From positions 32,713-96,712 of the forward strand of contig DASXGX010000162.1 in NCBI GenBank assembly GCA_036488815.1: a stretch of 64,000 bases of DNA. The letters are read 5' to 3'. A program made the position numbers and the translations under genes. Below are positions 26,006 to 34,828 of the stretch, piece after piece (the stretch's first letter is position 1; every line of letters starts with the position of its first letter). Below the pieces are notes generated by a model. The model was not told the origin of the DNA and searched no databases. It saw nothing but the letters and a program-made list of their open reading frames with translations. Origin of the DNA: Roseiarcus sp036488815. GTDB taxonomy: Bacteria; Pseudomonadota; Alphaproteobacteria; Rhizobiales; Beijerinckiaceae.

Positions 26006-26179
26006 ATGCGGCATTTTGATCTACGTAATCGGCATGAAATTAAAGACGCCAGTTTTGGCATGTTGGCGACGGTTCTTCCCGACGACTACGAAACCTTCAG
26101 CGAGCTCTCTCGAAATGGCTTCCACCTCGTCGATATGAGCGGCGAGGTCTGGACACTGCGTCGAGTGACGCAGGATTAG
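26006..26179 (+). CDS. Short hypothetical protein
   Basis: A 57-codon frame starting ATG at 26006 and ending TAG at 26177-26179. The product has balanced composition (ATVLPDDYETFSELSRNGF, LVDMSGEVWTLRRV), unlike the Arg/Ala-rich shadow frames of this genome. I recognise no family. It precedes the methyltransferase gene by 55 bases on the same strand. Confidence 0.45.
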   Translation: MRHFDLRNRHEIKDASFGMLATVLPDDYETFSELSRNGFHLVDMSGEVWTLRRVTQD

Positions 26180-26234
26180 ACTGGCGCGTCGACTGTTCGC
26201 CGGCGTCGGCGGCGCGAGCATCACGTTGGCGGTA

Positions 26235-26912
26235 ATGCAGATGGGGACCGATCCCTCGGCCGACCTCGAACATGTGAAGGCGATGGCCGAACGCATCGTC
26301 GACCATTACGAGCGCCATGCTCGCGACTGGGATGCCGACCGCAATCGCAACGTCAGTCCATGGAACGACAAACCGTGGCACGACCGCTTTATCGCCGCGC
26401 TGCCGAAGGCCGCGAACGTTCTCGACTTGGGTTGCGGTTCGGGTTCTCCGGTCGCCAAACATATGGCCCGACAGGGGCTCCGCGTGACCGGCGTCGATTC
26501 ATCGCCAACTCTTATATCGCTGTGCCGCGAACGTCTCCCCGATCATGAATGGCTGGTCGGCGACATGAGGATGCTGCGCCTTTCCCGTCAATTCGACGGG
26601 GTGCTCGCTTGGGACAGCTTCTTTCACCTCACGCCTGAAGATCAACGCCGGATGTTCGACGTTTTCGCCCGGCACGCCGCGCCATCCGCCGTGCTCATGT
26701 TCAATAGCGGGCCGGACCACGGCGAAGGCGTCGGGGACTATCGAGGCGACCCTCTCTATCACGCGAGCCTGGGTCCCGAGGAATACACAGCGCTGCTGAG
26801 CGGCATTGGCTTCAAGGTGATCGCTCACGCGGTTCAGGATTGGCGAACCGGAGGCGGCCGCACCGTCTGGCTCGCCAGCGCGCCCATCAATCGGGCGGCG
26901 CCGAATTCCTGA
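26235..26912 (+). CDS. Class I SAM-dependent methyltransferase
   Basis: A 225-residue Rossmann-fold methyltransferase. Motif I is VLDLGCGSGSPVAKHMA (~60), motif II is VTGVDSSPTLISLCRERLP, and the motif IV region is DGVLAWDSFFHLTPEDQR. The N-terminal MAERIVDHYERHARDWDADR is typical of small-molecule methyltransferases of the Methyltransf_25 group. An in-frame TTG at 26226 would add three residues. Substrate is unknown. It converges with ridA with a 21-base gap. Confidence 0.8.
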   Translation: MQMGTDPSADLEHVKAMAERIVDHYERHARDWDADRNRNVSPWNDKPWHDRFIAALPKAANVLDLGCGSGSPVAKHMARQGLRVTGVDSSPTLISLCRERLPDHEWLVGDMRMLRLSRQFDGVLAWDSFFHLTPEDQRRMFDVFARHAAPSAVLMFNSGPDHGEGVGDYRGDPLYHASLGPEEYTALLSGIGFKVIAHAVQDWRTGGGRTVWLASAPINRAAPNS

Positions 26913-26933
26913 TTTCCCGGACTGTCTCCGGTC

Positions 26934-27278
26934 TCAGCGCTCGGCGACAGCGGTGACCTCGATGCGAAGGTCGGGATCGGCGAGCCGCGCTTCGACGCAG
27001 GCGCGCGCCGGCGGGCTGGCAGGGTCGACCCAGGAGTCGTAGACCCGGTTCATCGCCTCGAAATCGGAGATATGCGGAAGAAAGATATTGACGGCGAGCA
27101 GGTCGGATTTCTTTCCGCCGGCCTCCGCCAGCAAGGCGTCGACCTTGGCGAGCACCTGCCGTGTCTGCTCCTCGATGCCAGACTTGCGATCGTTGGCGAC
27201 CTGACCAGCGATATGGATCGTCTTCGCGCCCGCGACGGCCTGCGACATTCGTGGGCTCTTCTGAAAGCGTTCGATCAT
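26934..27278 (-). CDS. RidA family protein
   Basis: A 114-residue RidA/YjgF-like protein: KTIHIAGQVANDRKSGIEEQTRQVLAKVDALL and the C-terminal ARACVEARLADPDLRIEV with the conserved Arg. Family members hydrolyse reactive enamine/imine intermediates, and divergent members act in catabolic pathways. It lies 59 bases downstream of the last ABC permease gene on the same strand, so it is probably the last gene of the ABC operon. That hints at an amino- or imino-containing product from the imported substrate, which is inference. Confidence 0.85.
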   Translation of the reverse strand: MIERFQKSPRMSQAVAGAKTIHIAGQVANDRKSGIEEQTRQVLAKVDALLAEAGGKKSDLLAVNIFLPHISDFEAMNRVYDSWVDPASPPARACVEARLADPDLRIEVTAVAER

Positions 27279-27337
27279 TTCGTTTCCTTCATTGCATGGG
27301 TTGGCGGAGAGGGCTGGACGCTTTCAGAGGCTTGGCG

Positions 27338-28312
27338 TCATCGGCTCTTCGCCTCCCGGCCGGAGAGAAGAAGAAGCCCGAGGATCAGCGATCCAAACAG
27401 GATGCTTCGCCATCCGGCGGAAGCGTTGACGACGGTGATCAGGGCTGTGATCGTCACCAGCAGCGCCGAACCTGGAATCGAGCCCGCGTAGGTTCCCGAT
27501 CCGCCGAGGATCGACGTTCCCCCGAGTACGACGGCGGCGATCGAAGAGAGCACGTAGGGGTCGCCGATGCCGACGTAACCCTGACCGTTCATGCCGAGCA
27601 TCAGCACGCCAGCAAGGCCGGCAGTCAGTCCGCTGGCGGCATAGATCGCCATCGTCGTCACGTTGACGTCCACGCCCGAAAGCGACGTCGCAAGCGGATT
27701 GGCCCCGAGCGCGAAGACCCGCGCCCCGAACGGCGTCCTATGCAACACGAAGAGCGTCGCCGCCGAGACGACGACCCAAAGGAGGATGCCCGCCGGCACG
27801 CCAAACGGACGCGCGTCGCCGAGCCACGCCACAACAGGATTGTGCATCGACACCGCGCTGCCGCCCGCGACGATGATCAACACGCCTTGCAGGAAGGTCG
27901 CCATGGCGAGCGTCATGATCATGGGGTGCACGCGCAGAAGCGCGATCCCCAGACCATTGAGAAAGCCGATGCCGGCGGCGACCGCGAGCATGGCGACGAC
28001 GGCGATCCCGCCGCTCGTGTCCGCATCCCACGCCAGCAAGGGCACGCCCACCGCGGTGACGGTGAGAATGGCGCCGACCGAAAGGTCGATGCCGCCGCCG
28101 ATGATGACGAGGGTTTGTCCGGCCGCGACCAACCCGATCACCGCCGCCAGTTCCAAGATGTAGCGAAGATGTCCGTAGGAGCCGAAGCCAGCCAGGGTGA
28201 GGCCGGCGGCGATCCAGACCGCCACGACGATGAGAACCGTGAGGAATGGTCCGCTGCGCAGCACGGAGATCGCGCGACGGGCGAGAGGCGACGATGCGGC
28301 GGCGTCGCTCAT
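27338..28312 (-). CDS. Sugar-type ABC transporter permease (second)
   Basis: A 324-residue RbsC-type permease with about nine membrane segments. It carries the family signature AAGQTLVIIGGGIDLSVGAIL, and GVDVNVTTMAIYAASGLTAGLAG with SSIAAVVLGGTSILGGSGTYAG in the C-terminal half. Its ATG overlaps the stop of the preceding permease gene (ATGA, 28309-28312), so the two permeases are made together. They probably form a heterodimeric channel. Confidence 0.9.
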   Translation of the reverse strand: MSDAAASSPLARRAISVLRSGPFLTVLIVVAVWIAAGLTLAGFGSYGHLRYILELAAVIGLVAAGQTLVIIGGGIDLSVGAILTVTAVGVPLLAWDADTSGGIAVVAMLAVAAGIGFLNGLGIALLRVHPMIMTLAMATFLQGVLIIVAGGSAVSMHNPVVAWLGDARPFGVPAGILLWVVVSAATLFVLHRTPFGARVFALGANPLATSLSGVDVNVTTMAIYAASGLTAGLAGVLMLGMNGQGYVGIGDPYVLSSIAAVVLGGTSILGGSGTYAGSIPGSALLVTITALITVVNASAGWRSILFGSLILGLLLLSGREAKSR

Positions 28313-29259
28313 GCCTGTCTCCCGCGTGCGTTGATCTGCGGCAACGCGACGGCGCCGATGATGATGAGGCCCTGCGCGACATACTGAGCGACTGGGGGAA
28401 GGCCGAGAAAGAACATGACGTTGATCATCAGGCTGAGCAGCAGGCTGCCGGCGAGCGCGCCGCGCATCGTTCCGCGGCCGCCAAGGAAGCCGACGCCGCC
28501 CAGCACGGCGGCGGCGATCGAGTTGAGCGTGAAGGCCTGCCCGATCACCGGATCGCCCGAGCCGGTCTGCGCCGCCACATAGAGCCCAGCCCCCGTCGAA
28601 AGAAGCCCGCTGATCGCATAGGCGGCGATGCGCGCGGCGTCGACGGGGACTCCGGAGCGATAAGCCGCCACGGGGTTCTCGCCCGCTGCATAGAGACTGA
28701 GGCCGAGCGGCGTCGCGAGATAGAACTTCCACACGAGGGCGACCAGCGCCAGGAGCAGCGCCGCGACAGGGGTGTCGCCGGCCAGGAGATCCGAGAACCA
28801 TCCGGGGATCTGTCCGCCCGGCCGAGGCAAGATGAGCAGCGCGGCGCCGCCGATGATGAACGAGCCGGCAAGCGTGACGATGATCGCGGGCAATCGCAGG
28901 CGAACGACGATGAGCCCGCAAACCGCGCCGATTCCGAGGCCTGCGGCGGCGACGAGCGCCATGCCGCCGGAGACGCCGAGCGGCCCCGCCATGGTGGTCG
29001 CCGCGATGACGGCGCCGAGGCTGACGGTCGCGCCGATCGCCAAGCTGATGCCCCCGGTCAGCATCAGGATCGCCTGGGCCATCGACACCAGCGCGAGCGG
29101 GAACCAGCTTTGGGTGAATTTCGACAGGCCGCCTATGCTGAGAAGGCCGGGGAAGAGATAGGCGTAGGCGGCCAGGAACGCCGCCACGACGCAGAATAGG
29201 GGCCAGAGGCCCCGGCTGCGCCGGCGTTGAACCGGCCAGTAGAGCGGCTGTTCCGACAT
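28309..29259 (-). CDS. Sugar-type ABC transporter permease (first)
   Basis: A 316-residue RbsC-type permease: MAQAILMLTGGISLAIGATVSLG, IAAYAISGLLSTGAGLYVAAQTG and NSIAAAVLGGVGFLGGRGTMRG. It is clearly different in sequence from the second permease. I use the ATG at 29259; a GTG at 29277 overlapping the stop of the ATPase gene (GTGA) would add six residues and is an equally good candidate. It is the middle gene of the importer operon. Confidence 0.88.
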   Translation of the reverse strand: MSEQPLYWPVQRRRSRGLWPLFCVVAAFLAAYAYLFPGLLSIGGLSKFTQSWFPLALVSMAQAILMLTGGISLAIGATVSLGAVIAATTMAGPLGVSGGMALVAAAGLGIGAVCGLIVVRLRLPAIIVTLAGSFIIGGAALLILPRPGGQIPGWFSDLLAGDTPVAALLLALVALVWKFYLATPLGLSLYAAGENPVAAYRSGVPVDAARIAAYAISGLLSTGAGLYVAAQTGSGDPVIGQAFTLNSIAAAVLGGVGFLGGRGTMRGALAGSLLLSLMINVMFFLGLPPVAQYVAQGLIIIGAVALPQINARGRQA

Positions 29260-29273
29260 AGGCAGATCAAGGC

Positions 29274-30776
29274 TCACGCGACATTTTCCGGCAGGTTTGC
29301 GCCCATCGCCGCCGAGACGATGGCTTCTTCGCTCAGCGCCGCCCGTTCGATCCGTGCGACGATTCGCCCTTCGCGCATCACGGCGACGCGGTCGCAGAGA
29401 TGCACGAGCTCCGGCGTGTCCGAACTCGAGATCAACACCGCGGCGCCCTCGGCCGCGAAGCGGCGCAGCAGCCCGTAGATTTCGCGTTTGGTCTCGACGT
29501 CGACGCCGCGCGTCGGGTCGTTGAGCAGCCATACCGACGGCGCGCTGGGCATCCATTTCGCCAGCGCGACTTTCTGCTGGTTGCCCCCGGAAAGCGCCTG
29601 GACCGGCCGCGCGAGGTCGCCCTTGATCGCCAGGCGGCCGGCGAGACTGCGCGAGAGATCGCGCTCGGCAGCCCGGTCACGGGCGCCAAGAGCGTGCGCT
29701 CGCGCCAAGCCTGGCAGCAACATGTTGAAGGAGATCGGATGGATCAGGTGCAGTCCCTCGCGCTTACGGTCGGCGGGGACATAGGCCAATCCCAGGCCGT
29801 TCGCCTTCAGCACGGAGCCCGGCACGCCCGCGGCGCCGTTGAACTCCGCTTCGCGGGCTGACGCCGTTTGCGCGCCGTAAAGGCCGAGGATGAGGTCCTC
29901 CTGGCCTTGTCCGATGAGGCCGCCGACCCCGAAAACCTCGCCACGCCTGAGATCGATGTCGATCTCGCGCGCCATGCCTGAGGAAAACCCTTTGACGGAG
30001 ACGATCGTGCTCCCGCCGGCGTTCGGCTCCCACGGCGGGAAGAGATCGCCGGGATCGCGCCCTACCATCAGGCGCACCAGACCGTCGGCGCTGACGCCCG
30101 CGAGTTCCCGATCGGCGGTGACGGCGCCGTCCTTCAAGATCGTCACGTGCTCGCACAGCGCCATCACCTCGTTGAGGCGGTGGGAAATATAGAGAATGGC
30201 GACGCCTTGTTCGCGGAGTCGAGCGAGAAGCTGCGTCAGCGCTCGGGTTTCATGCGCCGACAGCGACGACGTCGGCTCGTCGAGAATAAGCGCGCGCGGT
30301 TCGCGATAGAGCGCCTTGGCGATCTCCACCATCTGGCGGCGGCCGAGCGGCAAGTCTCCGACCGGGGTCGCGATGTCTTCATCCAGGCCGACCATCGCGC
30401 ATACGGCTCGCGCGCGACGCGCCAGCGCCTTGTAGTCGATAAAACCGAAGCGGCGAGGATAGGCGCCGAGGCCAATGTTTTCGCCGATCGACAATTGGCT
30501 GGTGAGACTCAACTCCTGCTGCACGACGGCCACGCCGGCGCTGCGCGCGCCGGGCGGCGTCAAACGATCGACGGCGACGCCGTCGACCTCGAGCTTCCCG
30601 CCGTCGGGCCGCAGCGCCCCCGACAGCAGGTTGATCAGCGTCGATTTGCCCGCCCCGTTCTCGCCGAGCAGCGCATGAATGCGGCCCGGCCGAAGCTCGA
30701 TCGACACGTCGCGCAGCACACGGTTGCCGAAAAACGATTTCGACACGTTGCGGGCCGCGATGATCGGGGCGGACAT
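29274..30776 (-). CDS. Sugar-type ABC transporter ATP-binding protein (RbsA/MglA type)
   Basis: A 500-residue double ATPase. Domain 1 has Walker A GENGAGKSTLINLL, the signature-region LPLGRRQMVEIAKAL and Walker B ALILDEPTSSL. Domain 2 has a degenerate Walker A region and the signature LSGGNQQKVALAKW with NDPTRGVDVETK. This tandem layout with an atypical second site is normal for RbsA/MglA/XylG. It energises import through the two permeases encoded downstream. A GTG at 30782 is an alternative start. Confidence 0.92.
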   Translation of the reverse strand: MSAPIIAARNVSKSFFGNRVLRDVSIELRPGRIHALLGENGAGKSTLINLLSGALRPDGGKLEVDGVAVDRLTPPGARSAGVAVVQQELSLTSQLSIGENIGLGAYPRRFGFIDYKALARRARAVCAMVGLDEDIATPVGDLPLGRRQMVEIAKALYREPRALILDEPTSSLSAHETRALTQLLARLREQGVAILYISHRLNEVMALCEHVTILKDGAVTADRELAGVSADGLVRLMVGRDPGDLFPPWEPNAGGSTIVSVKGFSSGMAREIDIDLRRGEVFGVGGLIGQGQEDLILGLYGAQTASAREAEFNGAAGVPGSVLKANGLGLAYVPADRKREGLHLIHPISFNMLLPGLARAHALGARDRAAERDLSRSLAGRLAIKGDLARPVQALSGGNQQKVALAKWMPSAPSVWLLNDPTRGVDVETKREIYGLLRRFAAEGAAVLISSSDTPELVHLCDRVAVMREGRIVARIERAALSEEAIVSAAMGANLPENVA

Positions 30777-30802
30777 CGTCACGGATGGCGCTTTGTCAGA
30801 CG

Positions 30803-31855
30803 CTATTTCTGGGCCAGGAGCTTGTCGAACAGCGCCTGATCGTAGGGCGAGTAGATGTATCCGTCGGCCGGGAACTTGTCAGCCTTCGCGAGGAAAGAGT
30901 CGAGGTTGCTGTTGTCGATCACCGGCAGCGGCACTTTGACGAAGGCCGGAATGTCTTTGCCGCTCAGCGCCTGGACGGCGGTGTAGGCGGCAAGCGCGCC
31001 GAGCCAGTTCGGCTGCATGGACGCCCAGCTCTTGAGCCCCTTCTGCTTCCACAGTTCGAGGAACTGCCGCGCGTTCTCGCCGGTGATCGGCACTTGCGTA
31101 CGACCCTGCTTGTCGAAGGCGAGAACTGAACCGGCCGACAGCGCGCCGCCGAGCGACAGAACGCCGTCGATATCGGGATGGGCGAAGAGCAGGTTGGAGA
31201 CGGCTTCCTGAGCCGGCGCCACGTTGTAGGGGGTATTCGTCTCGGCGAGGATGGTCACGCCGGGGTTCGCCTTGAGCACGGGCTCCGCGCCCTTGCGACG
31301 GTCGTCGCTGACGGAGACGCCCGCCGGTCCGTTCAGGACGAGGATCTTGCCTTTGCCGCCCATCGCATTGACCAGCCATTGCGCGGCGCTGGCGCCCCAT
31401 TGGGCCGAATCGGTGTTGATCTTGGTCGTCACGTCGTTCGTATCGACGAGGCTGTCGAAATTGATGATGGCGATGCCCTTGGCGCAGGCCTCGGCGACCA
31501 CGCGCGCCGGCGCCGTCGACGATCCCGACTCGAGCAGGATCGCGTCGACGTTGGCGTCGACCATCGACTGCATCTGCTGGACCTGCGTATTGGCGTCGCC
31601 CTGCGCGTCGGTGATCACGAGCTTGGAGACGAGGCCCTGCTTCTTGAGTTCGTCGACCTCGGCGGTGATCGTGCCGGCCGTCTCCTTCATCCAGGTCGGC
31701 ACCGAATAGATGTTCGCCCAGCCGAGCGTGAACGGGGGCTTGCGGTCGCCCTTGACGCATTTTGCGGCGGCGTCGGCTTCAGAGACGAAACCGGCGCTGG
31801 CGAGAAGGCTCAGACAGAGGGCGCTCGCCGCTCCCCGGAGATATGACTTCGACAT
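30803..31855 (-). CDS. ABC transporter periplasmic substrate-binding protein (RbsB-like)
   Basis: A 350-residue exported protein. The signal peptide ends near SEADAAA. The mature part is a type I periplasmic binding fold: QVQQMQSMVDANVDAILLESGS, GIAIINFDSLVDTND, GKGKILVLNGPAGVSVSDDRRKGAEP and HPDIDGVLSLGGALSAGSVLAFDKQG. A Cys at the mature N-terminus region (AAKCVKGDRKPPF) recurs in a subgroup with ABC operons of this type. It is first in the operon sbp-atp-permease-permease-ridA. The ligand is unknown; a sugar, polyol or nucleoside-like compound is typical. Confidence 0.88.
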   Translation of the reverse strand: MSKSYLRGAASALCLSLLASAGFVSEADAAAKCVKGDRKPPFTLGWANIYSVPTWMKETAGTITAEVDELKKQGLVSKLVITDAQGDANTQVQQMQSMVDANVDAILLESGSSTAPARVVAEACAKGIAIINFDSLVDTNDVTTKINTDSAQWGASAAQWLVNAMGGKGKILVLNGPAGVSVSDDRRKGAEPVLKANPGVTILAETNTPYNVAPAQEAVSNLLFAHPDIDGVLSLGGALSAGSVLAFDKQGRTQVPITGENARQFLELWKQKGLKSWASMQPNWLGALAAYTAVQALSGKDIPAFVKVPLPVIDNSNLDSFLAKADKFPADGYIYSPYDQALFDKLLAQK

Positions 31856-32189
31856 GGGTTGTTCCCTCCTGATTATGGCTTCTGGGCGCTGCGCAAGCCG
31901 AGCGCCGCGATGGCCCCATCGTCTGACCGGAGACGACGTTGCGTAGCGAAGACTCGGTCGCCAACGTCATAAACCTTGGCGTTCCACTATAGCGGACATA
32001 ATACCGTTATAGCGGACGCAGGAATGCTAGACATCGATGTGGAGATGTCAATAGGCGGGGGAGCAAGATTGGTGATTTGCAGCACGCCTTTGCCTCCGGT
32101 TCGCGAAAAAAGGCGGTTGAAAGCCGCCGCCCGCGCACGCTAAGCAGGACCAGAGCACGATTTTTCGCCGCCATTCTGGACTTCGGCTT
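31856..32189. other. Divergent control region, ABC importer / IclR regulator
   Basis: This 334-base stretch has no gene and must hold both divergent promoters. A direct repeat at 31988-32017 is the clearest regulatory signal. GGGAGGGAACA-like sequence (GGAGGGAACAACCC on the minus strand) immediately precedes the binding-protein start at 31855. Confidence 0.6.
31988..32017. promoter_or_regulatory. Direct repeat, probable IclR-type operator
   Basis: The 10-mer TATAGCGGAC occurs at 31988-31997 and again at 32008-32017, exactly 20 bases apart, close to two helical turns. It lies between the divergent importer operon and the IclR-family regulator gene. Tandem half-sites on one face of the helix suit a dimer or tetramer of IclR type. 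Confidence 0.55.
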
Positions 32190-33002
32190 ATGCCAGCTGA
32201 TCAAATTTCGGATGTCGCTATCGGGCGCCGCATGCGCGGCCTCGACCGCGCCTTCGAGATTCTCGATTTTCTCCGCGAGAGACGCAAGCCGGCTCGACCG
32301 AACGAGATCGCGATTGGAATCGATGCGCCGAAGTCGACCGCCTACGAACTCGTCGATCTCCTGCTGAAGCTCGGCGTCTTGGAGCGCACGGACGAGGACG
32401 GCCGCGTTTTTCTCGGCCGCAAGCTCTATTTCCTCGGCCAATCGTGGCAGTCGCAGTTCGATCTCACGCGAGAATGCAAGGCCCGTCTCGCCCGGCTCGC
32501 CGAGGTCACCCGCGAGACCGCTCAGCTCTGCATGCTGGACGGCTGCAAATACACGGTCGTGATGATCAAAGAGGGCGTCCGGCCGTTTCGAATCAGCTCG
32601 GACATCGGCGAGCCAATCCCGATTCCATGGACCGCTTCCGGACGGCTTCTCGTCTCGCACATGAGCGACGACGAGATCCTGGCGTTCATTCCCGCCGCCG
32701 ATTTCGTCCTGCCCGACGGCTCGACCCTCGATAGCGCCGCGTTTCTCCGGCAGGTCCATGCGGCGCGAAGGGACGGTTTTTTCTCGTTCGACAGCGTCGC
32801 CGACAATTTCACGCACTGCTTCTCGGCGCCGGTGTTTCAGGAACGCGACGTCTGCGTGGCGACCCTGTGCCTCGTCGCGCCGCGCGACGACGCCGCGATC
32901 AACTACGCCCGCTATCGCGACACGCTCGTCGAGGAGGCGCGCGACCTTTCCAGCCAGCTCGGCGACGGGCAGGTTCGGTTTTCGACGGTCGGCTACGGCT
33001 GA
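32190..33002 (+). CDS. IclR-family transcriptional regulator
   Basis: A 270-residue regulator. The N-terminal winged helix (~15-80) shows RAFEILDFLRERRKPARPNEIA and STAYELVDLLLKLGVLER. The C-terminal effector domain (~90-255) shows RLAEVTRETAQLCMLDG, WTASGRLLVSHMSDDEI and CFSAPVFQERDVCVATLCL. It is divergent from the ABC importer operon and probably controls it in response to the imported compound or its product. Polarity, activator or repressor, cannot be read from the sequence. Confidence 0.88.
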   Translation: MPADQISDVAIGRRMRGLDRAFEILDFLRERRKPARPNEIAIGIDAPKSTAYELVDLLLKLGVLERTDEDGRVFLGRKLYFLGQSWQSQFDLTRECKARLARLAEVTRETAQLCMLDGCKYTVVMIKEGVRPFRISSDIGEPIPIPWTASGRLLVSHMSDDEILAFIPAADFVLPDGSTLDSAAFLRQVHAARRDGFFSFDSVADNFTHCFSAPVFQERDVCVATLCLVAPRDDAAINYARYRDTLVEEARDLSSQLGDGQVRFSTVGYG

Positions 33003-33030
33003 GAGGACTTCTCCAGCTAGGCGGCGCCGT

Positions 33031-33156
33031 CTTTGCGAGCGGAGCGAAGCAATCCAGCGGTCGAGATCTCGCAGGCAAATCGCGAAACGTTCCGTGGGCG
33101 CCGAAATCGGCTGACGTCTCGATCTCTGGATCGCCGCGCTACGCTCGCGATGACGA
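33031..33156. repeat. Second type of dispersed palindromic repeat
   Basis: About 126 bases whose ends pair imperfectly: CTTTGCGAGCGGAGCGAAGCAATCCAG at the start (in two parts) and CTGGATCGCCGCGCTACGCTCGCGATGACG at the end. It sits between convergent genes. I know very similar end sequences as abundant intergenic repeats in alphaproteobacteria. No second copy was noticed in this window. Confidence 0.6.
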
Positions 33157-33176
33157 CAGGGGTCCGGTAAGGACAG

Positions 33177-33476
33177 CTAAATCTCCAGATCGAGCATCAG
33201 CGAGCTTAGCGACTTGCCGTGGGCGTCGAGCGTCAGCGCGCGGGTCACGCCGCCGGCGAGCGCGCCCTCGAGCACGAAATTGAGCGCGCCGACATTGGGC
33301 AGTTCGTATCGCCGCACCGGCCCTGTTGCGATGCGCGCGAAATGCGCGGCGACGCGCTCGACGGTCACCCGCTCGACCAGCAGCGGATAGGTCTCGGGAT
33401 CGTAGGCGATCACCGATATGTTGGACGTGTCGCCTTTGTCTCCGGTGCGCGAATGCGCGATCTCCCGCAGTCTCAT
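33177..33476 (-). CDS. AtuA-like small C-terminal domain protein
   Basis: A 99-residue protein matching the small domain usually found at the C-terminus of AtuA/DUF1446 proteins: MRLREIAHSRTGDKGDTSNIS and the end LTLDAHGKSLSSLMLDLEI. It starts 5 bases after the large AtuA-like gene stops, so the two are almost certainly made together and act as one enzyme or complex. In Pseudomonas AtuA both parts are one polypeptide. The split layout is also common in other bacteria. Chemistry is unknown; a role in branched or hydroxy acyl-CoA catabolism is only suggested by family. Confidence 0.82.
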   Translation of the reverse strand: MRLREIAHSRTGDKGDTSNISVIAYDPETYPLLVERVTVERVAAHFARIATGPVRRYELPNVGALNFVLEGALAGGVTRALTLDAHGKSLSSLMLDLEI

Positions 33477-33481
33477 ATGCG

Positions 33482-34816
33482 TCAGGCCTCCGCCATGGTC
33501 ACAGCCGTCTGGACGGCGCTTTCCGGGATGAGCGCGGAAGCCACGGCGACGACCTGCCGCGCCGACTTCCAGGCGCCGCCGCCGGCGGCCGGCCCGTTGG
33601 TGTAGAGCGTCTCGACCTCCTCGCCGATCCGCCGCGCCTCGGCGAGGCTGTCGGTGCGGCCGACGACGCGAAGGCGCACTTCATAGGGATCGCCGTCCCG
33701 CGCGCGCGCCTCGCCATGCAGCGCGTCGATCCCGATGAGGTCGAAGCGGGTCTCGGTCATCCTCACGCCGGTCAAAGCGAGGCGTTCGCGCACGATGTCG
33801 AGCGCGAGTCTTCCACGAGCGACCGCATTCGGCCCGGCATAGGAGATCTGGCCTTCGCCGACATAGCCGTCGACGTAGCCGACCGAGGTCTTGAGCAGGC
33901 CGGTCTTGGGCGCCCCCTTGCCGCCGGTCACGCGAACGCGGTCGGGCCCGATCTCCTCGACGCAGACTTCCGAGAAATCGGCGATCACGTCGGGCTGGAG
34001 ATAGGCCTTCGGGTCGTGGATCTCGTAGAGAAGCTGCTCCTTGACGGTTCGCGCCGTCACGGCGCCGCCGGAGCCCGCGACCTTGGTGACGACGAGTTCG
34101 CCGTCTTCGCCCACTTCGCCGATCGGAAAGCCGAGCCGGGCGAGATCGGCGACGTCCTTGACGCCGGGATCGGCGAAATAGCCGCCGGTGATCTGGCCCG
34201 CGCATTCCAGCAAATGCCCGGCCAGCGCGCCGCGTCCCAGCATCGTCCAGTCGTCCATCGCCCAGCCGAATTCTGCGATCAGCGGCGCCATGAAGATTGC
34301 GGGATCGGCGGCGCGGCCGGTGACGACGACGTCCGCGCCGCCTTGCAGCGCCTCGACGATCGGGGCGGCGCCGATATAGGCGTTGGCCGAGATCACGCTG
34401 TCGCCGAGCGCGGCGATCGTCTTGCCGTTGTCGAGCGCGACGTCGTGGTCGCGGAGATAGGCAAGGACGTCGTCGCCGGTCACGGCGGCGACCTTGAGCC
34501 CCTTAAGGCCGAGCTTGCGCGCGATCTCGCGCGTCGCTTCGGCCGCGGCGACAGGGTTGGCCGCCCCCATGTTGGTGACGATCTTCACCTTGTTCTTCGC
34601 GCAGACCGGAAGGACCGCCCGCATGCGCGCGGCGAGCAGCGGATCGTAACCCGCATTCGGGTCCTTCATCCTCGCCTGCTGCGCGAGCGCGATCGTTCGC
34701 TCGGCGAGGCATTCGAACACGAGGTAGTCGAGGTCGCCCTTCTCAGTGAGCTCCACGGCGGGCTCGATCCGGTCTCCCGAATAGCCTGCCCCGGAACCGA
34801 CTCTGATCGTCTTCAT
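33482..34816 (-). CDS. Acyclic terpene utilization AtuA family protein (DUF1446)
   Basis: A 444-residue DUF1446 protein: VGSGAGYSGDRIEPAVELTEKG, then LDYLVFECLAERTIALAQ, KIVTNMGAANPVAAAEATREIA, and VVTGRAADPAIFMAPLI with EFGWAMDDWTMLGRG. It forms an operon with the CitMHS transporter upstream (12-base gap) and the small AtuA domain downstream. The family is named for acyclic terpene growth in Pseudomonas, but homologues beside carboxylate transporters point to wider roles. A tricarboxylate or hydroxy-acid substrate is inferred from context only. Confidence 0.85.
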   Translation of the reverse strand: MKTIRVGSGAGYSGDRIEPAVELTEKGDLDYLVFECLAERTIALAQQARMKDPNAGYDPLLAARMRAVLPVCAKNKVKIVTNMGAANPVAAAEATREIARKLGLKGLKVAAVTGDDVLAYLRDHDVALDNGKTIAALGDSVISANAYIGAAPIVEALQGGADVVVTGRAADPAIFMAPLIAEFGWAMDDWTMLGRGALAGHLLECAGQITGGYFADPGVKDVADLARLGFPIGEVGEDGELVVTKVAGSGGAVTARTVKEQLLYEIHDPKAYLQPDVIADFSEVCVEEIGPDRVRVTGGKGAPKTGLLKTSVGYVDGYVGEGQISYAGPNAVARGRLALDIVRERLALTGVRMTETRFDLIGIDALHGEARARDGDPYEVRLRVVGRTDSLAEARRIGEEVETLYTNGPAAGGGAWKSARQVVAVASALIPESAVQTAVTMAEA

Positions 34817-34828
34817 GTTACGGCTTTC

